NCBI GenBank assembly: GCA_020722315.1
Contig: DYLD01000011.1
Span: 1-36,779, forward strand
DNA from: Syntrophus aciditrophicus
GTDB lineage: Bacteria > Desulfobacterota > Syntrophia > Syntrophales > UBA5619
Direction of reading: 5' to 3'
DNA: 36,779 nucleotides
Shown in pieces: positions 16,297-24,199 of this stretch. Position numbers and translations under genes: made by a program. Within the stretch, counting starts at the first letter, position 1. Each line of letters starts with the position of its first letter. The notes beneath the pieces are model-generated. The model was given only the letters and a program-made list of their open reading frames with translations. It had not been told where the DNA came from and searched no databases.

Positions 16297-17184
16297 TTAA
16301 GCCTTTTTTGCTCTTTCGAAGGCCTCTTTCGCCACCCGCTTTACCAAAACCTTCACCAACTCCCGCTTGTATTCCTCCGATACCTCCGCATCGGTCGTCG
16401 GACTGGCCTCTTCCGAAGCCGCCTGGCCCGCCCTGGCAAGTAAATCATCGCTGATCTTTTCCCCTCTCAGGATTTCCTCGGCCTTCTTGGCTCTCATCGG
16501 TGCAGGCGCCACGGCACCAAGTGCGATCCGGACATCGCTGCATGTCTTCTTCTTTGCCTCGAGGGTGATGGATACCGCGACCGAAGCGGTGGCATAATCT
16601 CCCTGTAACTGGCTGAATTTGGTGTATTTAACCCCGGTATGAGGCGGCAAAGCCGGGACCTGAATCTCGGTGAGCAACTCATCGTGGCCGAGGACCGTTT
16701 CAAAATACCCCAACGTAAAATCCTCCGCCTCAACAGTTCTTTCCCCGTTCAAGCCGGCGATCCTTAACCTGCCGTTTAGCGCAATAAATACCGGGGCAGG
16801 GTCTCCCGACGGATCGCCATGAGAAATATTGCCTCCTATCGTGCCCCAGTTTCTTGTTTCAACGGAGGATACATTTTGCTCCATTTCCGCCAGGACAGGA
16901 TAATACTTTTCTATGACAGGTGATTTTTCGATGGCCCGATGCGTTGTCAGAGCCCCGATTTTCAGCCCCTGCTGCTCGTCGAATGTGATATAATCCAGAG
17001 CTGATATACCTTTAATATCAATGAGGTATTTGGGTGTAACCAGTCTTTGCTTCATCAGGATGAGCAGGGATTGTCCTCCGGCAACGATTTTGCATTCTTC
17101 CTCGCCGTACCGGGAGAGCAAATCGAGCGCCTCCTCCACCGTTTTGGGGGCAAAGTGCTCAAAATCATTAAGAATGGTCTTCAT
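16297..17184 (-). CDS. FAD-binding subunit of the molybdenum hydroxylase
   Basis: This 295-residue protein has the CoxM/XdhB-type FAD motifs IVAGGQSLL near residue 35 and TIGGNISHGDPSGDPAP near 115, followed by the C-terminal domain of the family. There is no cysteine-rich insertion like that of 4-hydroxybenzoyl-CoA reductase beta. It accepts electrons from the [2Fe-2S] subunit; the final acceptor is unknown. It lies between the CoxG-like gene and the [2Fe-2S] gene, all on the minus strand. Confidence 0.92.
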   Translation of the reverse strand: MKTILNDFEHFAPKTVEEALDLLSRYGEEECKIVAGGQSLLILMKQRLVTPKYLIDIKGISALDYITFDEQQGLKIGALTTHRAIEKSPVIEKYYPVLAEMEQNVSSVETRNWGTIGGNISHGDPSGDPAPVFIALNGRLRIAGLNGERTVEAEDFTLGYFETVLGHDELLTEIQVPALPPHTGVKYTKFSQLQGDYATASVAVSITLEAKKKTCSDVRIALGAVAPAPMRAKKAEEILRGEKISDDLLARAGQAASEEASPTTDAEVSEEYKRELVKVLVKRVAKEAFERAKKA

Positions 17185-17351
17185 GGCAGTGTAAACCTCC
17201 TTGAGCTTTTTTGTTTAACTAAGGCCTCTGATTTCTTCCTCCGAGTTTCCCGGAAGGCATTTGAACCGGTCGATTGGTAAGAACCCATTTCTATTCGAAA
17301 AAGACAAAAACTGACCGCGCATCAGGCCGGCCTTGTGTATTTGGCCCCTTA

Positions 17352-17807
17352 TTACGCGTTCAGGCTCTGGAGCGTCTTTTGCAGATTGCTGCCGAACGTT
17401 CGGCTTACTGATTCCGCCTTTGCGTGCATGATACGTTCGCCAAACGTCGCCAGTTTCCCCACGATGTTTACATCGGTAGTATAATCGACCTTAACGTTTC
17501 CGCCGGGTTCTTCGTTGAGAGTGACCCCCAGAACCATTGAGAATGTACCCAGCTTGCCCAGTGCCTCGCCGTTACCCACCGCTTTGACATATTTGGGAGG
17601 ATCCATTTCGGTTATCTTTACGGTAAATTTTAATTTCACGGAAATCGGGCCGACCGACTGTTTTACAAGACAATCATACGTCTTATCATCGGTTGCCTCG
17701 ATCTTTTCCGCTCCGGGGACACAGGAAGCCAATGTGCCCGGCTGAAGCAGCGTGTCCCATATCTTCTGCGGGGAACCTTTAAGATTGAACGTGCCGTCAA
17801 TTTTCAT
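17352..17807 (-). CDS. CoxG-like SRPBCC-fold protein
   Basis: This 151-residue protein matches the CO dehydrogenase subunit G (CoxG) family: MKIDGTFNLKGSPQKIWDTL at the start, ASCVPGAEKIE, VGPISVKLKF and a C-terminal helix with FGERIMHAKAESV. CoxG-like proteins accompany molybdenum hydroxylases and have been linked to membrane attachment or quinone handling; the role here is inferred from context. It is the first gene after the predicted promoter at about 17.9 kb and is 167 bp upstream of the FAD gene. That 167-bp gap is larger than elsewhere in the operon. Confidence 0.88.
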   Translation of the reverse strand: MKIDGTFNLKGSPQKIWDTLLQPGTLASCVPGAEKIEATDDKTYDCLVKQSVGPISVKLKFTVKITEMDPPKYVKAVGNGEALGKLGTFSMVLGVTLNEEPGGNVKVDYTTDVNIVGKLATFGERIMHAKAESVSRTFGSNLQKTLQSLNA

Positions 17808-17868
17808 GTTTATGCCTCTTTTCCTCCATACACAGCAGCGTTTCCGCTATGGACTTGGTGTTTCCTAC

Positions 17869-17889
17869 CGAAACGAAACAGACGTTTCG
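17869..17889. promoter_or_regulatory. inverted repeat at the predicted start of the molybdenum hydroxylase operon
   Basis: CGAAAC and GTTTCG arms are separated by 9 bp, spanning the predicted start site near 17885. An operator role is inferred from position. A GAAAC unit also recurs in the spacer. Confidence 0.4.
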
Positions 17890-17891
17890 CG

Positions 17892-17921
17892 CCTATAGCC
17901 AGAAACGGATTTATCTGTCAA
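17892..17921 (-). promoter_or_regulatory. predicted promoter of the CoxG-molybdenum hydroxylase operon
   Basis: On the minus strand a perfect TTGACA is followed 18 bp later by TATAGG, leaving about 80 nt to the coxG-like ATG. It lies between the phoB stop and coxG, separating the two blocks. Confidence 0.5.
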
Positions 17922-17973
17922 GAAATATTTTGCGCGGAAACGCAACGGGGGGGGTCAAGAACTGCCGGGGTTT

Positions 17974-18681
17974 TTACGCCTTGGAATCGGTGAATTTGTA
18001 GCCTATTCCTCTGACCGTCAGGATATAGCGGGGGTTTTCCTTGTCGGGTTCTATCGCGCCTCGCAGACGGCTGATATGGACATCGACGGTCCTTGGTTCG
18101 ACGAAGGTCTCATCTCCCCAGATGCTGTCAAGCAACTGCTCGCGGCTGTAAACCCGCCCCGGGTGACCGATAAAAAACTGGAGGAGCTTGAATTCCCGGG
18201 AACTGAGTTCGACAGGCTGTCCGTTGACGGTAACCCTGTAAGAGCCGAAATCAACGTGAAGCCCGGCGAACGTGAATGAACCCGGCTGATCCTCATTCAT
18301 CTTTCGTTCGGTTCGTCGCAGCACCGATTTGATCCTTGCGATCAGCTCACGAACATGAAACGGTTTCGTTACGTAATCATCTGCACCCATTTCCAAACCG
18401 AGAATTTTGTCGAGCTGATCCGATTTTGCTGTAAGCATAATAACAGGAATATCCGCCGTGTCTTTGTTGCTGCGGATCATTCGGCAGACCTCCATGCCGG
18501 GGATCCGGGGCATCATCAAATCAAGAATGACCAGATCGGGCTTCTGCGATTTGAGTATTTCGATCGTTCTTTGTCCGTCATAGGCCTTTATTGCCAAAAA
18601 GCCTTCCTGTTCGAGATTGTAGGCGATCAATTCGACGATATCCTTCTCGTCGTCTGCAATAAGTATCTTCTTTTGTGCCAT
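17974..18681 (-). CDS. phoB: phosphate-regulon response regulator, OmpR/PhoB family
   Basis: This 235-residue protein has a receiver domain (ADDEKDIVEL, phospho-acceptor in VILDLMMPR near residue 54, VIMLTAKS, DDYVTKPF) and a winged-helix DNA-binding domain (ELSSREFKLLQFF, RTVDVHISRLRGAIE, YILTVRGIGYKF). PhoB activates genes with Pho boxes when phosphorylated by PhoR. It lies 36 nt after phoR in the pst operon, whose promoter carries a Pho box, so autoregulation is expected. Confidence 0.92.
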   Translation of the reverse strand: MAQKKILIADDEKDIVELIAYNLEQEGFLAIKAYDGQRTIEILKSQKPDLVILDLMMPRIPGMEVCRMIRSNKDTADIPVIMLTAKSDQLDKILGLEMGADDYVTKPFHVRELIARIKSVLRRTERKMNEDQPGSFTFAGLHVDFGSYRVTVNGQPVELSSREFKLLQFFIGHPGRVYSREQLLDSIWGDETFVEPRTVDVHISRLRGAIEPDKENPRYILTVRGIGYKFTDSKA

Positions 18682-18717
18682 GACTGTTATACCTAAAGGA
18701 ACTTCGCGGCGTTCCCG

Positions 18718-20472
18718 TCACACCGGCTTTTTAGCAACGGGAAAGAAAAGCAGAACCGCCGTCCCGCTGCCCAGAACGCTTTGTATTTCCATCCGGCCCT
18801 TATGGGCCTTCATCAGATGCTTGACGATGGATAGTCCAAGTCCCGTTCCACCCAGATCACGCGAGCGTGTCTTATCGACCCTGAAAAACCGCTCGCCGAG
18901 CCGGGGGATGTCCGCCGCAGGAATCCCAGGCCCGTTATCGGCGATTTTGATTGCGAGAAACTCGCCGTCCCTGAATGCCGCAATCGAAATCAAACCGCCG
19001 TCGGGCGTGAATTTAATCGCATTGTCCAGAACGTTTATCAAAATTTGCATCATCCTGTCTTTGTCTGCAAACACCATAGGAAAATCTTCCGGAATATCGC
19101 TATGGACAGCTATCCCTTTTTGCGAAGCCATGCCTCCTACAACATGCAGGACCCTCTGGATCTCTTCTTTAATCGACAGTTCTTCCAGCTTCAGGTTTTC
19201 CTCACCGAGCTCCAGACTGGAAAGGGTTTTGAGATCGTCAACCAGACGGTTCAGGCGCTCGGCGTTTTCCCTTATCGTACCCAAAAATTTCTTTGCTGTC
19301 TCGGAATCTTCAGGAACGCCATGCTGAAGGGTTTCGGTAAAACCGATAATCGCCGTCAGCGGGGTCCGGATTTCGTGGGTTGCATTGGCGATAAAATCCG
19401 TACGGACCCTTTCGAGTTTTTTGAGATGGGTAACATCATGAAAAACAAGGATGGTTCCCTTCCTCGCGGTTTTGTCCGCATCGACTGCAGAAATCGTCAC
19501 ATCCATGACAAGAGAGGCCTCCTCGCCCAGGTTGATCTCTTTGCAGACAACCCCCTTCGTTTGCTGCAAATGAGCCAGGGCATCATGAAGCTCCGCATTG
19601 TGACAGACTTCGAGAATCGTTCTGCCGATCATATCTCTGGAAGGTCTGCGGAGAATTCTCTCCATACTGGGGTTGACGGACTCGATTTTGTTTTCTGAAT
19701 CCAGAAGCATGACGCCTTCATTCATCCCGGCGAATACCGATTCGAGCTTGTTCTTTTCCTCGTCGGCCTTTTGGATCTTTTCCTTGAGTGATTCGACCAT
19801 GTTGTTGATGTTCTTCGTGAGCTCGGCGATTTCGCCGTCCGACTGAACAAGAAGCGTTCCGGAAAAATTGCCGCCGCGGACCTGACTCGTAAAAGCCGTC
19901 ATTCTGCGTATCGGAGCAAGCAATCTATCGCAGATGAGCAGGGCGGTCAGAAGATACGCAATGATCAGAACCAGCATGAAATAGAGGGAAGTTCTTGCCT
20001 GCCTGTCGGCAAAAAGGGAAACGTCGGCTGCCGGGCGGGAAAGAAGCAGATAGCCCTTCTCTGACTTTGCGTTACCTAGAGGGATGACAACATAGATCAT
20101 CTCCCGCCGGAGTGTTGTGCTGTAACGTCTGGCTGTCCCGACACCTCTCAAACGGGCCTCCTGCATTTCGGGGTGATGCAGGTAGCTGTCCATTTTTTCG
20201 GAGGCGGCCATCGTGTCGACAACAACCCTCCCTGCGGCATTGATCAGCGTAAGACGGCAGGCGCAGGCCCGGGCCAGTTTGTCGATGGTTGAGATGATTT
20301 TTTCCTGCGGCATCATCGCAATGATACGGCCGGATTGTGTCATCTCTTCTTCGAAGCTAACAAACAGGCTTTCGCGTATCTGACCGGAAAGGACAAGACA
20401 AAACAAGCCGACGGCAAAAGCCCCGATCAATAAAAAAACAACAACGGCTTTTCCGGAAGGGCTCAGTTTCAT
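18718..20472 (-). CDS. phoR: phosphate-regulon sensor histidine kinase, PhoR type
   Basis: This 584-residue membrane kinase has a first transmembrane helix near residues 8-30, an extracytoplasmic sensing loop with a CACRL, a second helix near 165-185, a HAMP region (LAPIRRM onward), a PAS domain (SVFAGMNEGVMLLDS onward), the phospho-histidine box NATHEIRTPLTA near residue 365 and ATPase boxes DNAIKF, DNGPGIP and GGTGLGLSIV. The start at 20472 overlaps the phoU stop as ATGA; the ORF-track start 44 codons earlier lies inside phoU. The large periplasmic loop is longer than in E. coli PhoR, resembling Gram-positive and deltaproteobacterial types. Confidence 0.9.
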   Translation of the reverse strand: MKLSPSGKAVVVFLLIGAFAVGLFCLVLSGQIRESLFVSFEEEMTQSGRIIAMMPQEKIISTIDKLARACACRLTLINAAGRVVVDTMAASEKMDSYLHHPEMQEARLRGVGTARRYSTTLRREMIYVVIPLGNAKSEKGYLLLSRPAADVSLFADRQARTSLYFMLVLIIAYLLTALLICDRLLAPIRRMTAFTSQVRGGNFSGTLLVQSDGEIAELTKNINNMVESLKEKIQKADEEKNKLESVFAGMNEGVMLLDSENKIESVNPSMERILRRPSRDMIGRTILEVCHNAELHDALAHLQQTKGVVCKEINLGEEASLVMDVTISAVDADKTARKGTILVFHDVTHLKKLERVRTDFIANATHEIRTPLTAIIGFTETLQHGVPEDSETAKKFLGTIRENAERLNRLVDDLKTLSSLELGEENLKLEELSIKEEIQRVLHVVGGMASQKGIAVHSDIPEDFPMVFADKDRMMQILINVLDNAIKFTPDGGLISIAAFRDGEFLAIKIADNGPGIPAADIPRLGERFFRVDKTRSRDLGGTGLGLSIVKHLMKAHKGRMEIQSVLGSGTAVLLFFPVAKKPV

Positions 20473-21158
20473 GTATCCTTCGCCTGGACCGACTGATGAC
20501 GGATGATTCTTCCGGTAACCATGTAGACAACCATGTCGGCGATCCCTTCGGCATGATCGGCGATCCTCTCGAGGCTTTTTGAAATCTGCATGATATAGAG
20601 ACAAACCTGTATTTTGACGGGGTCTTCCAGCATGAACGTGACCAGCTCCCGGAATATCTGCTCATTGAGTTGATCCATAACTGCATCTTCCTCGCAAACC
20701 TTTACCGCCAACTTCGCGTCCTGATGAACCATCGCGTCCAGGCTGTTTCGTATCATTTCGCGGCTTATTTCTCCCATCCGCGGGAGATCGATGTAGGGCT
20801 TCAGTTGGGGGAAATCATTCAGGATGATGACCTTCTCCGCCATATTGACCACCATGTCCCCGATGCGTTCGAGATGGCCGGTGATTTTTATCGCCGTTGT
20901 AATAAAACGCAGATCGATAGCCGCCGGCTGCCTCAGTGCAAGAATCCGGATGCATTTTTCTTCCAGGTCGATATCGAGCCGGTCGATTTCGTCGTCGGCG
21001 CTGATGATCTGACGTGCGAGATTTGCGTCGCGCCCGACAAGTGCCTGCATGACCATTTCCAGCGCTTTCTCCGCCTTGGCGCCGAGGTAGAGTAACCCGT
21101 CTCGTATTTCCTGAAGCTCCTTCTCATATTCCCTGCTGGTATGCCTTAGTTCTTCCAT
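20469..21158 (-). CDS. phoU: phosphate transport regulator
   Basis: This 229-residue all-helical protein has two PhoU repeats: the first includes LLYLGAKAEKALEM and DDEIDRLDIDLEEKC, the second EISREMIRNSLDAM and EDAVMDQLNEQIF, and HAEGIADMVVYM lies near the end. PhoU couples the Pst transporter to PhoR, keeping the regulon off when phosphate is plentiful. It lies 38 nt after pstB and overlaps phoR by 4 nt. Confidence 0.93.
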   Translation of the reverse strand: MEELRHTSREYEKELQEIRDGLLYLGAKAEKALEMVMQALVGRDANLARQIISADDEIDRLDIDLEEKCIRILALRQPAAIDLRFITTAIKITGHLERIGDMVVNMAEKVIILNDFPQLKPYIDLPRMGEISREMIRNSLDAMVHQDAKLAVKVCEEDAVMDQLNEQIFRELVTFMLEDPVKIQVCLYIMQISKSLERIADHAEGIADMVVYMVTGRIIRHQSVQAKDT

Positions 21159-21196
21159 TTCTTCTCCGTGCTTTAGAAAGGATCACCCTTTGTTGC

Positions 21197-21958
21197 CTAT
21201 CCGAAACGTCCTGTGATATAGTCCTCAGTCTGTTTGATATCGGGATTCGTGAATATCTTCTCCGTTAATCCAAATTCTATCAGTTTTCCCAGATAAAAGA
21301 AACCGGTATATTCGGAAACGCGGGCCGCCTGCTGCATGTTGTGGGTCACAATAATGATCGTATAGGATTCTTTTAGTTCGTCGACAAGCTCCTCTATTTT
21401 CGCGGTCGAGATCGGATCGAGAGCCGATGTCGGCTCGTCCATCAAAAGCACGTCCGGTTTCATTGCGAGCGCCCGGGCAATGCAGAGACGCTGCTGCTGG
21501 CCGCCGGAGAGCGTCATCGCCGATCTTCCCAGAATATCCTTCACTTCGTCCCATAAAACGGCCTGCTTCAAGCTGTCCTCTACGAGCGCATCGAGGCTTT
21601 CCTTGCTTTTGATCCCGGCCAGTCTCGGCGCATACGTGATGTTGTTGTAAATGGACTTGGGAAACGGGTTCGGCTTCTGGAATACCATCCCGATTCGCTT
21701 GCGGATCTCAACAGGATCAACGTCCGGCTCGTAGATGTTTCTTCCCTCGAAAAGGACCTCTCCCTCGACGCGGGTCTGGTCTATCAGATCGTTCATCCGG
21801 TTTAGGAGCCTCAGCAGTGTCGATTTGCCGCAGCCGGAAGGACCGATCAGCGCGGTTACCCTGTTTCTTTCGAAGTCCATCGTGATGTCCGTGAGGGCCT
21901 GAAAAGCGCCGTAGTAAAAATTGACATTTTTGGTAGTTATAATGGGCTGATTTTTCAC
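21197..21958 (-). CDS. pstB: phosphate ABC transporter ATP-binding protein
   Basis: This 253-residue ATPase has Walker [10 protein letters not shown] near residue 39, a Q-loop in [14 protein letters not shown], the signature LSGGQQQRL and Walker [14 protein letters not shown], followed by [10 protein letters not shown]. The [12 protein letters not shown] and [12 protein letters not shown] blocks are typical of PstB. It uses a GTG start 1 nt after pstA ends and energises phosphate import. Confidence 0.95.
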   Translation of the reverse strand: MKNQPIITTKNVNFYYGAFQALTDITMDFERNRVTALIGPSGCGKSTLLRLLNRMNDLIDQTRVEGEVLFEGRNIYEPDVDPVEIRKRIGMVFQKPNPFPKSIYNNITYAPRLAGIKSKESLDALVEDSLKQAVLWDEVKDILGRSAMTLSGGQQQRLCIARALAMKPDVLLMDEPTSALDPISTAKIEELVDELKESYTIIIVTHNMQQAARVSEYTGFFYLGKLIEFGLTEKIFTNPDIKQTEDYITGRFG

Positions 21959-21959
21959 G

Positions 21960-22832
21960 TTACCACCTTTTTTTCCTGCGGATCACGCTGCGGATGACGA
22001 TAGCCACCAGATCGATTCCGAGAACAAGCGCGATCAGTACCAGGGCCGTTCCATACTGGATCGGTCTTGTCTGCTCAATGTGCGTGCCGGCTGTCGCCAG
22101 CACATAGATATGGTAAGGCAGAGCCATGACCTCGTTGAAAACCGACTTCGGCAGAACCGCGGTGAAAAACGCGGCGGCGGTAAACATAATCGGCGCCGTC
22201 TCGCCTGCCGCACGACCGATCCCGAGGATTGAACCGGTCAGAATGCCCGGGACCGCGGACGGAATAACGATTCTGGAAATCGTGGCCCATTTGGAGACGC
22301 CGAGCGCAAGCGACGCCTCCCTGAATGTCTGGGGAACGGCCTTCAGCGCTTCTTCGGAAGCGCCGATAATCGTCGGCAGAATCAAAATGCCCAGTGTCAG
22401 CGCACCCGAGAGTATGCTCGAACCGAATCGGAGAAACACAACAAAGAAACCCAAGCCGAAAAGGCCGAAGACGACCGACGGCACGCCCGCCAAGCAGTTG
22501 ACTGCAACCCGTATAACGCGTATCAATTTCCCCTGTTTTGCGTATTCGGTCAGATAGATCGCCGAGGCGACGCCCAGCGGCAACGCGACGATGATTGCGC
22601 CGATCGTCAAGTAAAAGGTGCCGACGATAGCCGGCATAATGCCGCCCTTCGTCATCGAATCCGTCGGGGGGAGCGTAAGAAAATCCCAGCTGATTGCACC
22701 CAAACCATTGTAAAATAAAAAAAACAAAATGCCCACAAGGGCCAGCGTGATTACGAGCGCAGACAAACGCACAATCAAAAAAAAGGCGCGCTGTTTGAGG
22801 TAACGCCGCTTCATCAGGGATTGTTCGTTCAC
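21960..22832 (-). CDS. pstA: phosphate ABC transporter permease
   Basis: This 290-residue inner-membrane permease has about six hydrophobic segments and the PstA blocks [28 protein letters not shown] and [18 protein letters not shown]. The ATPase-coupling loop is [19 protein letters not shown]. It pairs with PstC. The GTG start overlaps the pstC stop as GTGA. Confidence 0.94.
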   Translation of the reverse strand: MNEQSLMKRRYLKQRAFFLIVRLSALVITLALVGILFFLFYNGLGAISWDFLTLPPTDSMTKGGIMPAIVGTFYLTIGAIIVALPLGVASAIYLTEYAKQGKLIRVIRVAVNCLAGVPSVVFGLFGLGFFVVFLRFGSSILSGALTLGILILPTIIGASEEALKAVPQTFREASLALGVSKWATISRIVIPSAVPGILTGSILGIGRAAGETAPIMFTAAAFFTAVLPKSVFNEVMALPYHIYVLATAGTHIEQTRPIQYGTALVLIALVLGIDLVAIVIRSVIRRKKRW

Positions 22833-23737
22833 AGCGTTCCCGACCCCACTTCCTTGAAACGGTTCGATATGTAATCGGCTACCAGATTAAAGGCCAATGT
22901 GATAAAAAACAGGACAATACCCGTCGCAAACAATGCGTGGTAGTGATCCCCTCCGAACGGCGCCTCCCCCATCTCGGCCGCGATGCTTGCCGGCATCGGC
23001 CTGACCGAATCGAATATGCTGCCTGGCAGGGCCGCTGCACCGCCAGCGACCATAAGGACGACCATGGTTTCTCCAATCGCGCGGGCCATACCCAGGATAA
23101 CCGCCGTTGAGATACCGGATAGCGCCGCCGTAAACGTTACACGGGTTATCGTTTCATACCTTGTTGCACCCAGGGCATAAGAGGCCTCCTTGAAATCCCG
23201 GGGGACTGCGTACAGGGCATCTTCGGAAAGGCTGGAGATCGTCGGAATCGCCATCAGGGCAAGCATGATCGAGGCATTGAGAATATTCAGTCCCGTCGCA
23301 ATATCAAAGGTTTCCTGCAGCCAGGGCGCAAGAATTACCATTCCGAAAAACCCGAGGACGACGGACGGCAATCCGGCCAGCAGTTCGATGATTGCCTTCA
23401 ATACCTCCTTGAGGCGCGGCGGGGCTATTTCGGATATGTAAATCGCGGAAAGGACACCAAGCGGGACGGCGATGAGACTCGACAAAATCGTGACGACGAC
23501 GGAACCGACGATGAGCGGTCCGATGCCGTACTCCGGTGGGTCGTACGTCGGGTACCAGAACGGACCGAACAGGAAATCCGTCACCGAAACAACCCTGAAA
23601 ATCGGCAGACCCTCCCGGAACAGAAAAAAGACGATCAGTCCGAGCATGACAATGGAAAATAACGCGAAAACCGCAAAGATATTTTTGATAAGGGTTTCTT
23701 TGATGCGTCTGCTGATTACACTAGCTTTCTGTACCAT
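22829..23737 (-). CDS. pstC: phosphate ABC transporter permease
   Basis: This 302-residue permease has about six membrane segments with YGIGPLIVGSVVVT, GLPSVVLGFFGMVIL, the coupling loop EDALYAVPRDFKEASYALG and MARAIGETMVVLMVAGG. The start at 23737 follows GGTAGGTG at good spacing, better than the ORF-track start three codons earlier. It is the first gene of the operon; pstS, which usually precedes it, is not in the window. A leader of about 300 nt lies between the Pho box promoter and this gene. Confidence 0.94.
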   Translation of the reverse strand: MVQKASVISRRIKETLIKNIFAVFALFSIVMLGLIVFFLFREGLPIFRVVSVTDFLFGPFWYPTYDPPEYGIGPLIVGSVVVTILSSLIAVPLGVLSAIYISEIAPPRLKEVLKAIIELLAGLPSVVLGFFGMVILAPWLQETFDIATGLNILNASIMLALMAIPTISSLSEDALYAVPRDFKEASYALGATRYETITRVTFTAALSGISTAVILGMARAIGETMVVLMVAGGAAALPGSIFDSVRPMPASIAAEMGEAPFGGDHYHALFATGIVLFFITLAFNLVADYISNRFKEVGSGTL

Positions 23738-23764
23738 ACAAAACACCTACCACGATTTCATTGC

Positions 23765-23945
23765 GAGAGCTTCTAAAACGCTGCCTTCGCGCTCATAAAT
23801 ATTTTTCGACCCCGCAGCGTCTCGCTACGGCGGCAAAGCCTAACCGCTCTCTACTGTTCGCGTTTTTAACGGCTTCGCCGCCTTGCTACGACGGCGGGGT
23901 ACCCCGAAAAATCAATAAATTTGCGCTTCAGGCAGTGTTTTTCTT
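23765..23945 (+). repeat. complete dispersed fold-back element (copy C)
   Basis: The left arm AAAACGCTGCCTTCGCGCTC, TTTTTCGACCCCGC and GCTACGGCGGC is matched by the right arm GCCGCCTTGCTACGACGGCG, ACCCCGAAAAATCAATAAAT and GCGCTTCAGGCAGTGTTTTT in reverse complement. The loop has CGCTCTCTACTGTTCGCGTTTTTAACGG, orientation plus. It lies in the pst leader region between pstC and the Pho box. Confidence 0.72.
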
Positions 23946-23948
23946 TTG

Positions 23949-23988
23949 GTTGTGCAAAGCTTTCCGAGAGCTTTGCACAACTTTTTTG
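23949..23988 (+). terminator. strong intrinsic terminator on the plus strand, with no plus-strand gene upstream
   Basis: GTTGTGCAAAGCT and AGCTTTGCACAAC form a perfect 13-bp stem with a 7-nt loop, followed at once by TTTTTT on the plus strand. The nearest genes upstream on that strand are only the antisense of pst. It directly follows fold-back copy C, so it could end a short RNA made from that element. Confidence 0.6.
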
Positions 23989-24004
23989 CGCCGGTTCCAT
24001 TCGC

Positions 24005-24047
24005 ACTCAGGAAACCATCTCCGGGGTTCTGCAAGAACCTCCTGAGT
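24005..24047. other. compound hairpin in the start of the pst leader
   Basis: Outer arms ACTCAGGA and TCCTGAGT enclose an inner perfect hairpin GGTTCT-gca-AGAACC, with a 12-nt bulge on one side. It lies at or just after the predicted start site of the Pho-box promoter, so it would form near the 5' end of the pst mRNA. Confidence 0.5.
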
Positions 24048-24089
24048 AGATATATATGATGGAACAGAATTGTTACAGTTTTATGACAG
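24047..24089 (-). promoter_or_regulatory. Pho box and promoter of the pst-pho operon
   Basis: On the minus strand three units, CTGTCATAAAA, CTGTAACAATT and CTGTTCC, start exactly 11 bp apart, matching the known PhoB binding pattern of CTGTCAT-type repeats. A TATATATCTA stretch 9 nt further could serve as the -10. Orientation points to pstC, not tex. PhoB is encoded as the last gene of the same operon. Confidence 0.75.
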
Positions 24090-24199
24090 AATTGTTAAAA
24101 ACAGGTTAAATAATCCCCCTATCCTGTCTCTTTTTTTGTCGCCGGTTTTGTGGTATGAGGCCGGCTACGACACCAAACAGGAAAGGGTCGCCCCATAAC

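Noticed and set aside
17947-17954. run of eight G
   Set aside because: A single homopolymer between operons; possible slippage site but no gene is affected.
23820-24043. short minus-strand leader ORF (TTG start after AGGAGG) in the pst leader
   Set aside because: The predicted transcription start lies within or after the AGGAGG, the start is TTG and the coding text runs through the hairpin and repeat, so translation is unlikely.
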